From: Methanobacteriota archaeon
GTDB taxonomy: Archaea; Thermoplasmatota; Poseidoniia; Poseidoniales; Poseidoniaceae
Direction of reading: 5' to 3'
Length of the DNA: 12,696 nucleotides
Assembly: GCA_002731395.1 (NCBI GenBank)
Contig: PCBQ01000002.1
Coordinates: forward strand, 1 to 12,696
Part shown: piece by piece, positions 7,286 through 12,696 of the stretch
How the letters are laid out: each line of letters opens with the position of its first letter
Numbering within the stretch: the first letter of the stretch is position 1
Translations under genes and position numbers: made by a program
The notes under the pieces: generated by a model
What the model saw: the letters and a program-made list of their open reading frames with translations, nothing else
Told to the model about the DNA's origin: nothing
Databases searched by the model: none

Positions 7286-8065
7286 ATGGGAGTCAGTGAC
7301 CGTGTGGGAGACGCCCTCGGGCGAGCCGTGGACCAGCGCATGCTGCGCGAGGTCATGGCCCACGAGGTCCGTCCACAACACATGGCCATCATCATGGACG
7401 GCAACCGCAGGTTTGCGTTCAAGAACCGCTTGACCTCGGGTGTTGGTCATCGCATTGGCAAAGCCAAACTCGAGGAGGTCTTGGATTGGGTCCTCGAGCT
7501 CAACATCCCGTGGTTCACGGTGTACGCCTTGTCAACGGAGAACCTCAACCGCCCACAGCATGAGTTGGATGCGCTCTTCGACCTGTACATCGAGGGCCTC
7601 AACGACATCGCAGAAGACCCACGCATTCACGCGAACCACGTCCGTGTCCAGATCATCGGCCGCCGCGATCTCCTGCCGCCCAGGGTCATCGAGGCCATCG
7701 ACCATGCCGAAAGCCGCACGGCGGGCTACGAACGCTTTGTGTTCTCCGTCTGCCTTGCTTACGGAAGCCGAGAAGAAATCCTCGACGCCATCCGCGCCAT
7801 CGCCGAAGACCACGCCAAAGGTGAGCTTGCGTTGGAAGCCATCGACGAAGCGGCGGTGTCCGACCGGCTCTACACCGCCGACATGCCTGACCCGGACTTG
7901 GTCATCCGCACATCGGGCGAAGAGCGCATCTCCAATTTCCTGCTTTGGCAAATGGCCTACGCTGAACTCTACTTCACCGACGTGTATTGGCCCTCCTTCT
8001 CAAAGCGTGAACTCCTCAAAGCCATCAAGGCCTTTCAACAGCGGAAGCGACGCTACGGAGCGTGA
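7286..8065 (+). CDS. uppS: Cis-prenyltransferase (undecaprenyl/dolichyl diphosphate synthase family)
   Basis: Condenses isopentenyl diphosphate units onto an allylic diphosphate with cis double bonds, making the long polyprenyl diphosphate that carries glycans across the membrane. The 259-residue product shows the family's motifs in order: HMAIIMDGNRR (32-42) with catalytic D38, the FTVYALSTENLNRP stretch (77-90), and the C-terminal DLVIRTSGEERISNFLLWQ region (204-222) whose R208, R214 and S216 bind the homoallylic diphosphate, followed by YAELYFTD. GNRR after the catalytic Asp is the archaeal form (bacterial enzymes often have GNGRW). Because the family appears in all domains, the product chain length is not predictable here. 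ATG 7286 gives a short N-terminal extension of about 30 residues; ATGs at 7343 and 7355 are alternatives. The Nudix gene follows after 4 bases, suggesting an operon. Confidence 0.95.
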   Translation: MGVSDRVGDALGRAVDQRMLREVMAHEVRPQHMAIIMDGNRRFAFKNRLTSGVGHRIGKAKLEEVLDWVLELNIPWFTVYALSTENLNRPQHELDALFDLYIEGLNDIAEDPRIHANHVRVQIIGRRDLLPPRVIEAIDHAESRTAGYERFVFSVCLAYGSREEILDAIRAIAEDHAKGELALEAIDEAAVSDRLYTADMPDPDLVIRTSGEERISNFLLWQMAYAELYFTDVYWPSFSKRELLKAIKAFQQRKRRYGA

Positions 8066-8069
8066 GCCA

Positions 8070-8504
8070 GTGGGCGTATGCGATCGATGCAAAGGATACG
8101 AGAATCCCAGCCTCGCGGTGGACGCGTGCGTGCGTCGCGGCGATGAGGTGCTGCTTATTCAGCGCAAGCACCCTCCCAACGTCGGCTCATGGGGCTGCCC
8201 GGGCGGCTTCATGGACGTGGGCGAAACCGCGGAAGAGGGTGCACTTCGGGAACTGGAGGAGGAAACCGGCATCCAGGGATGCAATCCTCGCTTGCTCATG
8301 GTGATGAGCGATCCAGAGCGCGACGAGCGGAAGCACGTCGTCAGCATCGTCTACGAGGTCGACATGGTGGACGAGGCGCAAGAGCCGAAACCCGGCGACG
8401 ATGCTGCGGATGCACGCTTCGTTCCGATTGCAGATGTGCTCTCAGGCGTGTACCGCCTCAACGGCGATCATGAGGACGTCCTGCGGGCGTGGCTTCAACC
8501 CTGA
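8070..8504 (+). CDS. Nudix hydrolase
   Basis: Hydrolyses a nucleoside diphosphate linked to another group (ADP-ribose, NADH or similar). The 144-residue product has a perfect Nudix box at residues 46-68: G46, E52, R60-E61, E64-E65 and G67, matching Gx5Ex7REUxEExGU, which binds the catalytic magnesium. The N-terminus has CDRC (4-7) and NPSLAVDACV (12-21), like ADP-ribose pyrophosphatase-type members that begin with a short zinc-ribbon remnant; only one CxxC pair is present, so a full zinc ribbon is lacking. The start is taken as GTG at 8070, the first start codon in frame after the prenyltransferase stop, with a 4-base gap. The 3' end overlaps the convergent DUF354-like gene by 10 bases. Substrate is not determinable; coupling to prenyl or sugar metabolism is possible from context only. 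Confidence 0.9.
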   Translation: MGVCDRCKGYENPSLAVDACVRRGDEVLLIQRKHPPNVGSWGCPGGFMDVGETAEEGALRELEEETGIQGCNPRLLMVMSDPERDERKHVVSIVYEVDMVDEAQEPKPGDDAADARFVPIADVLSGVYRLNGDHEDVLRAWLQP

Positions 8505-9487
8505 AGCATGGCCGCGAAGGCTGCCCTCGCGTCAGGCCAAGGGTCGGGTGACAAGGCATCGGTCAGCGCCATCCCTGTGGCCCATCGCGCCCTGATGTCC
8601 AACCACGCCTCACCTTCGCATGCACCACGGTGCCGAAACAAGGGCCAACCCTCGGCTTCGACACGATCCAGGAAGCCACGCTCGGCCGCCGAGACCAGCA
8701 AAGTGGGCACGCCGAGGTAGGCCGCTTCCGCCGCGAAAGTCGTCGATTGGGTGACCACACCATCCACGTCCGAAAGGCGCTCCAGAAGGGTCCATGCCAG
8801 CCTATCTGAGGGGGTTTCTTCCTCGTCCCAAGGCAGCACCTGGAAACCGTCGATGACCGCGTCGGGCAAGGCGATCACCTCGCCATGATCATGCGATCCC
8901 GTGCCCAAAAGCCGACGAACCAAGATGCGGGGTGGATCTGCGATATCGGTCGGCCGTCGAATCGGAGCGAGGTGCAGGTGTTGATGGGTGCCGTCGAGGC
9001 GATGGAGCCTCCACCGTCCTGCCTTAGCACCGCGTGCCCAACCTGCAAGGCGCCCTCCGTCCAAATCCTCGCGCCAATGGGTCGGCACCACGACGTCCGT
9101 GATGCCGCGGTTGAGCCACCGAAGGCTTCGATGCTGGATTTCCGTGTCAACCGCGCACCAGCGCTCGCCCAATCCGGACAAACGACCTGCCAACGGCATG
9201 AGGGGCGCGTTCATCGCGACCATGCGGAAGGGACCAGCCACCTCACGCCGCCATTGCCGGAGGTGACGGACGGCCGCACGAACGCGCCGTTGGCCGCTCC
9301 AAGCACCCATGGCACGTGGCACCCACACGGCGCGGCGGGACGGGAGATGGCCGTCGCGTTGTTCGTACATGGACCGAACCTCTGCGCGTTCGGTCAACAG
9401 GAGCATGTCGTGCGTGCTGCCGTCCCGGACCAAAGGGGCAAGGGCCCGCACGTGTGCGGGATGGTCGAAGACCCAACACGTCGGCAC
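8495..9487 (-). CDS. DUF354-like (COG1817-type) glycosyltransferase-fold protein
   Basis: DUF354 proteins resemble GT-B glycosyltransferases and UDP-sugar epimerases and occur near glycan genes in archaea; their reaction is not established. The 330-residue product starts with VFDHPAHVRALAPLV (6-20), matching the family's N-terminal D-x-x-HPAHV motif, has the DTEIQHRS segment (114-121) followed by VVVPTHWRED (132-141), and a C-terminal QSTTFAAEAAYLGVPTL (247-263), equivalent to the GGGTMxxEAALLGTP motif of the sugar-nucleotide-binding half. Note that the usual Gly-rich run is replaced by QSTT. I chose GTG 9487, which places the motif at residue 6; GTG 9511 and ATG 9562 (overlapping the divergent ridA start) add only low-complexity residues. 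The stop overlaps the Nudix gene end. Assignment is by motif memory; other GT-B-like families are possible. Confidence 0.68.
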   Translation of the reverse strand: MPTCWVFDHPAHVRALAPLVRDGSTHDMLLLTERAEVRSMYEQRDGHLPSRRAVWVPRAMGAWSGQRRVRAAVRHLRQWRREVAGPFRMVAMNAPLMPLAGRLSGLGERWCAVDTEIQHRSLRWLNRGITDVVVPTHWREDLDGGRLAGWARGAKAGRWRLHRLDGTHQHLHLAPIRRPTDIADPPRILVRRLLGTGSHDHGEVIALPDAVIDGFQVLPWDEEETPSDRLAWTLLERLSDVDGVVTQSTTFAAEAAYLGVPTLLVSAAERGFLDRVEAEGWPLFRHRGACEGEAWLDIRARWATGMALTDALSPDPWPDARAAFAAMLQG

Positions 9488-9560
9488 AGGCGGCGCTGGA
9501 GGCAGCGGCACATAGCCCCGCCGACCTGAGGTTGAAGGACCGAGGGCAGAACCGGTAAGC
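9488..9560. promoter_or_regulatory. Divergent intergenic region before ridA
   Basis: If the DUF354-like gene starts at 9487, a 73-base gap remains before ridA. It holds GAGG at 9518-9537 in two places and no TATA-like stretch. If that gene instead starts at 9562, there is no gap and its promoter would lie inside ridA. Confidence 0.2.
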
Positions 9561-9935
9561 ATGACCTCGAAACAAGCCATCGTTGTGGACGGCGGTGCAG
9601 TGTATGGCCCGTACACGCCAGGTGTTCGCGTGGGCGACAACCTCTGGTTGTCTGGACAGATCGCACCTGATGCCGGAGACCTGCAGGCACAGGTCGCGGG
9701 TGCCTTGGCGAAAATTGACGCCTTGCTTGAGGCCGGTGGCACGAGCAAGCACGACCTTGTGGCCGTGCAGGTTCTGCTCGAGGACATCGGTGATTTTGCA
9801 GCGATGAACGAGGTCTACGCGGCATGGCTTGAGGGGGTTCGCGTTCCACCGACGCGCGCGGCCTATCAGGCTGCAGCGTTGCCGGCCGGTGCCTCCGTCG
9901 AAATTCTGGTCCATGCCCTCATCGGCTCGGCCTGA
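9561..9935 (+). CDS. ridA: RidA/YjgF/UK114 family enamine/imine deaminase
   Basis: Hydrolyses reactive 2-aminoacrylate-type enamines and imines released by PLP enzymes, protecting those enzymes; cytoplasmic, normally a trimer with active sites at subunit contacts. The 124-residue length is the family's usual size. The sequence shows YGPYTPGVRVGDNLWLSGQI (15-34), the equivalent of the GPYSxAV...SGQI opening, and the C-terminal signature PTRAAYQAAALPAGASVEI (97-115) with the substrate-binding arginine R99 and conserved glutamate E114. The start is the ATG at 9561. Phosphomannomutase follows after 40 bases on the same strand and may be co-transcribed. Archaeal and subfamily members lacking the arginine lack deaminase activity; here the arginine is present, so activity is expected. 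Confidence 0.93.
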   Translation: MTSKQAIVVDGGAVYGPYTPGVRVGDNLWLSGQIAPDAGDLQAQVAGALAKIDALLEAGGTSKHDLVAVQVLLEDIGDFAAMNEVYAAWLEGVRVPPTRAAYQAAALPAGASVEILVHALIGSA

Positions 9936-9966
9936 CCAGAGGCGCGTTCAAGTGCAGCCCCGGGTT

Positions 9967-9971
9967 GGGAG
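9967..9971 (+). promoter_or_regulatory. Shine-Dalgarno site for the phosphohexomutase gene
   Basis: GGGAG lies 4 bases before the ATG at 9976. It supports that start over in-frame codons further upstream, which would overlap ridA. Confidence 0.5.
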
Positions 9972-9975
9972 CACC

Positions 9976-11418
9976 ATGGCAACGTGGGCTGAGCACTGCT
10001 TCAAGGCCTACGACATTCGTGGTTTGGCCAACGGAGACGGCACCGGCGAATTGACGCCTGCCTTTGCAGAGCGCCTCGGCCGAGCGCTTGCGACCTACCT
10101 TGGGGCAAAGCGCTTGGCCGTCGGCCGTGACATCCGGACATCGAGTCCGGCCTTGGCCAACGCACTGATGCAAGGCATGCAAGCCGCCGGAACCGACGTC
10201 ATCGACCTTGACGTGTGCACCACAGGAGCGCTCTACCACGCATGCTGGACGATGGACGTGGATGGAGGCGTCATGGTCACGGCCAGCCACTTGCCGATGC
10301 CCACCCATAACGGCTTCAAGATGTGCCGAGGGAACCTTCCTCTGGCAGGAGACGAGATCCAAGAACTGCGCCAGGTCTTCACGGCCGGCGCGTTTTCCTC
10401 CGGCGAAGGAACACGCACACCCACGCCCCACATGCCAACCTACCTCGCGGCCATCGCCAAGAGTGTCGGCCAACTGGGCCGACCTGTTCACGTCGCTGTG
10501 GATGCCGGTAATGCAGTGCCGGGACCCTACCTCGTCGAGGTGTTGGAGGCCATTGGTGCACGCGTCGAGGCGGTGCATTGCACGTGGGACGCCAGCGAAC
10601 CAAACCATGGCGCAGACCCAACAAGACCGTACAACATGACCGATCTGGCTGACTTGGTCACGAAACATGGATGTGAATTCGGCTTGGGCAGCGACGGTGA
10701 CGGCGACCGCATTGGCGCAGTGACCGAGACTGGCGCATTCGTCTACCCTGACCGCTTGGTGGCGCTGCTCGTGGGCGACGTGCTCGCCGACCTCGGGGAA
10801 AGCGCGAGCGTCAACGAGCGAACCGTCATCTACGACGTGAAGTGCTCAATGAACGTTGAATCAGCCATCTTGGCGGCGGGTGGAACACCACTCATGGCCC
10901 GCACGGGTCACTCGTTCATGAAACGGGCTTTGGCCGAGCGTCCAGGATGCCGATTCGCTGCGGAGATGAGCGGCCACCTCTTCCCTGCCGACCGTGGCTG
11001 GTATGGGTTCGATTGCTCCTTGTACAACGCAGCACGGCTGGTGGAACTCTGGTCGAGGCAAGCACCAGAGGGCCCGACCTTCGGCGAAGCCCTTGATGCC
11101 GTAGCACCAAACCTGCCCACCACCGGTGAATGCAAGGTGCCGTGCGCGGAGGAGCAAAAAGAGGACGTTGTAGCGGGCATCACTGCGGCTTTTGCTGACC
11201 TGCCGCACAGCACGGTGGACGGCGTTCGGGTTCGCTTTGAAGATGAAAACGGTCACCTGCAGGGCTGGTATCTGGCACGCCGATCCAACACCGAAGCGGT
11301 GTTGGTGATGCGGGCAGAAGCCCGATCTGAAGAGGGGCTCGAACGCATTCGCGCGCAGATCGAATCGCGCGTGGCTGACCTGATTGACGTCGGAGGCTTC
11401 CTCGACGCCTTTGCCTGA
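9976..11418 (+). CDS. Phosphomannomutase/phosphoglucomutase
   Basis: Interconverts hexose 6-phosphate and hexose 1-phosphate (mannose and/or glucose), feeding sugar-nucleotide synthesis for glycans. The 480-residue product has the four active-site elements of the alpha-D-phosphohexomutase superfamily in order: the phosphoserine loop VTASHLPMPTHNGFK (101-115) with catalytic S104; the magnesium loop SDGDGDR (239-245) with D240, D242 and D244; the sugar-recognition loop AEMSGHLFP (329-337); and the phosphate-binding loop RRSNTEAVL (435-443). The opening KAYDIRG (10-16) is the normal start. ASHLP in place of the commoner ASHNP occurs in a subset of the family. EMSGH suggests a PMM/PGM-type sugar specificity rather than the glucosamine mutase, but the preferred sugar is not determinable. 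The start ATG 9976 has GGGAG just upstream. Confidence 0.95.
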   Translation: MATWAEHCFKAYDIRGLANGDGTGELTPAFAERLGRALATYLGAKRLAVGRDIRTSSPALANALMQGMQAAGTDVIDLDVCTTGALYHACWTMDVDGGVMVTASHLPMPTHNGFKMCRGNLPLAGDEIQELRQVFTAGAFSSGEGTRTPTPHMPTYLAAIAKSVGQLGRPVHVAVDAGNAVPGPYLVEVLEAIGARVEAVHCTWDASEPNHGADPTRPYNMTDLADLVTKHGCEFGLGSDGDGDRIGAVTETGAFVYPDRLVALLVGDVLADLGESASVNERTVIYDVKCSMNVESAILAAGGTPLMARTGHSFMKRALAERPGCRFAAEMSGHLFPADRGWYGFDCSLYNAARLVELWSRQAPEGPTFGEALDAVAPNLPTTGECKVPCAEEQKEDVVAGITAAFADLPHSTVDGVRVRFEDENGHLQGWYLARRSNTEAVLVMRAEARSEEGLERIRAQIESRVADLIDVGGFLDAFA

Positions 11419-11421
11419 GGC

Positions 11422-12138
11422 TCAAAGGGTCGCGTCGACCTCGAGGTACGGCGCGACGGTGAAGTCGAGCACAAGGAGTTCAATGGTCCAGGAGACGTCT
11501 TCGCCGTTGTCGCTACGAGAACATGCACCGGGTGCATTTCCAGCAGCCGCCGTCACACCAATGACGATGTCGTAGGCGCCAAGGCCATCGCTTCCAGCCG
11601 TGAGTTGATCGCTGATGTTTGCACCGCTCATGCCGGAGATCACCTCAGAGTCGAGCAAGGAGAGGTTGACCCACGTGAGTTCGACCGTGTGTGAGCCAGG
11701 GTTCTCACCGCTCCCGGTTTCGGTCATCCCATTGTGCTCGAGGGTGGCGGTGATGGTGTCGGGTGCATCACTTCCACTGGCTGCGAAACACGTGGGACCG
11801 CTCGATGTTTCATCCTCGTCGTAGGTCATGCTAATCCGGATACCGACGACGTTTCCGCCGGCCGTTTGGATTTCATTCCTGACCGCATCTGAGGTCTGGC
11901 TGACGGGCCATTCGTCACCGTCTTGGATGTACTCGCCTCCGTTTTCAAGGAGAATGGTCTCGACCTCACCGTTGACGACGTAGTCGCCCACAGCGTTGAG
12001 GCCCACGTCTTCCACACCTGCTGCTGCATTGGCGAACGCCACCGGGAAGGCGATGGTGAAGAAGAGGATGCCAGCAAATAGAATCCGCGCATCGCTGTCG
12101 GTCTTGACGCGCTCGACAAAGTCGGTGACCTTCGACAT
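11422..12138 (-). CDS. Exported or membrane-anchored small protein of unknown function
   Basis: I do not recognise a family. The 238-residue product has an 18-residue charged N-terminal region, a hydrophobic span at about 19-38 ending FANAAAG, which could be a signal peptide cut after ANA or an uncleaved anchor with the rest outside. The exterior part is acidic and beta-rich, with Gly/Ser/Thr-rich turns, two cysteines (117 and 206) that could form one disulfide, and possible N-glycosylation sequons at N158 and N174. There is no catalytic motif. The ATG at 12138 has a good ribosome binding site, GGAGG, 7 bases upstream. The gene lies 57 bases downstream of the partial gene at the right edge and ends 3 bases from the convergent phosphohexomutase stop. 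It is probably a surface or envelope protein of a lineage-specific family. Confidence 0.8.
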   Translation of the reverse strand: MSKVTDFVERVKTDSDARILFAGILFFTIAFPVAFANAAAGVEDVGLNAVGDYVVNGEVETILLENGGEYIQDGDEWPVSQTSDAVRNEIQTAGGNVVGIRISMTYDEDETSSGPTCFAASGSDAPDTITATLEHNGMTETGSGENPGSHTVELTWVNLSLLDSEVISGMSGANISDQLTAGSDGLGAYDIVIGVTAAAGNAPGACSRSDNGEDVSWTIELLVLDFTVAPYLEVDATL

Positions 12139-12195
12139 GGTCCGCCCTCCGGTTCACCCGAGGTGCTTCGGACCTATCACCTTCACGGCTTCAGG
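12139..12195 (-). promoter_or_regulatory. Intergenic region with Shine-Dalgarno site of the small exported protein
   Basis: GGAGGG occupies 12150 to 12145 on the minus strand, 6-7 bases before the ATG at 12138, and is the clearest ribosome binding site in the window. TGATAGG (minus strand, 12179-12173) recurs before the other exported-protein gene (4906-4900) but at a different distance from the start, so it is only a weak promoter candidate. Confidence 0.4.
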
Positions 12196-12696
12196 TCATG
12201 CCTCTTCGTCGTGCGGGGGCCAAACCCGAGCGTTGGCCTGCGGCCATGCTTTCGACTTGACGTCAAAACCAAGTTCAGCGAAGGCGCGCTTCGACTTGCG
12301 CCATGTAGGCAGCAGAAATCCGACGGTCGAACGCTCGCTAAAGGTCCAGCGCCAAGGCATCCTCGGTAAGGCGTGCACCCACGCATGGATCAGGTCCAGA
12401 CCAAGGCCGCTCTCCATCCCACCAGGAAGCAACCAGCTGACTTGGTGCACTTCACCGGTGGAGCCTCGGGTTTCGGACCACGCGGTGATGATGCCCCCAT
12501 GAAGTGGGCCATCAAGGATTTCCAAACCAATCGTTCGAGCGGCTTGGGTCATGGGCATGATGATCGCGAACCGGTCCACCATGCGGGCCCCCTCATGACG
12601 AAGCATGGACCATCCGGCTTCATCCATCACGCGGCGAAGCGCGCGAATGGCTGCGATCGGGCTGACGCTGACCTCAAGGTCGAGCGTTTGCGGGCG
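12196..12696 (-). CDS. Unrecognised protein, C-terminal part (runs off right edge)
   Basis: I do not recognise a family. The frame is open from the stop at 12196 to the right edge, giving 166 visible residues. A start at GTG 12630 is possible, but the preceding 22 codons (TLDLEVSVSPIAAIRALRR and three residues before) read as ordinary coding sequence, so the gene most likely begins beyond the window. The visible part is rich in Trp (WSMLRHEG, WLLPGG, HAWVHALPRMPWRW), has alternating strand- and helix-like stretches, and no membrane span or known motif. It ends in an acidic tail (PPHDEEA). A 57-base gap with a ribosome binding site separates it from the next minus-strand gene, which may be co-transcribed. 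Confidence 0.7.
   Translation of the reverse strand, partial: RPQTLDLEVSVSPIAAIRALRRVMDEAGWSMLRHEGARMVDRFAIIMPMTQAARTIGLEILDGPLHGGIITAWSETRGSTGEVHQVSWLLPGGMESGLGLDLIHAWVHALPRMPWRWTFSERSTVGFLLPTWRKSKRAFAELGFDVKSKAWPQANARVWPPHDEEA

Noticed and set aside
7202..7450. 83-residue extension of the orphan protein and 153-residue extension of the prenyltransferase upstream of 7286
   Set aside because: Each lies antisense to the other gene's conserved region or is low-complexity sequence; the ATGs at 7201 and 7286 leave an 84-base divergent gap.
9488..9787. Extension of the DUF354-like gene to 9787
   Set aside because: It runs through ridA in antisense and is Ser/Pro/Thr-rich junk by composition; family proteins start just before the D-x-x-HPAHV motif.
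1..12696. CRISPR arrays, tRNA or rRNA genes, insertion sequences, toxin-antitoxin or defence genes
   Set aside because: No spaced repeats, no tRNA-like folds, no transposase or nuclease motifs, and nearly every base is covered by housekeeping-like coding sequence.

Overview
The window is a gene-dense, GC-rich stretch of prokaryotic chromosome with thirteen protein-coding genes, two of them cut by the window edges. No rRNA, tRNA, CRISPR array, insertion sequence or prophage was seen. The best guess for the host is a planktonic euryarchaeon of the Marine Group II type (Candidatus Poseidoniales). The reasons are an exported M14 peptidase full of Asp-rich calcium-type loops with a C-terminal membrane anchor, an archaeal-style cis-prenyltransferase carrying GNRR after its catalytic Asp, non-ATG starts with 4-base stop/start overlaps, and several short exported proteins without known families. 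This placement rests on style and not on a marker gene, so it is tentative.

Region 1 (about 1-4880, minus strand) is a probable operon read right to left. It encodes an exported, membrane-tethered M14 carboxypeptidase, an NSS/SNF sodium-coupled transporter, a one-pass membrane protein with a charged coiled-coil tail, and the N-terminus of histidyl-tRNA synthetase, which runs off the left edge. Peptidase and transporter genes overlap by GTGA. The simplest reading is peptide scavenging: the peptidase frees C-terminal amino acids outside the cell and the transporter imports them. Region 2 (4957-6054, plus strand) is a divergently transcribed MscS-type mechanosensitive channel.

Region 3 (6056-9487) has two divergent/convergent modules. 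An unrecognised 381-residue protein with two C-terminal membrane spans (minus) diverges from a cis-prenyltransferase and a Nudix hydrolase (plus). The Nudix gene ends tail-to-tail, with a 10-base overlap, against a DUF354-like glycosyltransferase-fold protein (minus).

Region 4 (9561-11418, plus strand) holds a RidA-family deaminase and a phosphomannomutase/phosphoglucomutase. Region 5 (11422-12696, minus strand) holds a small exported protein of unknown function and the C-terminal part of an unrecognised protein that continues past the right edge. The cis-prenyltransferase (lipid carrier), the phosphohexomutase (activated sugar) and the DUF354-like protein could together serve surface glycan or protein glycosylation, but they are not one operon and that link is inference.

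All gaps between genes are under 100 bases. Four could hold promoters; none shows a convincing TATA/BRE pair.
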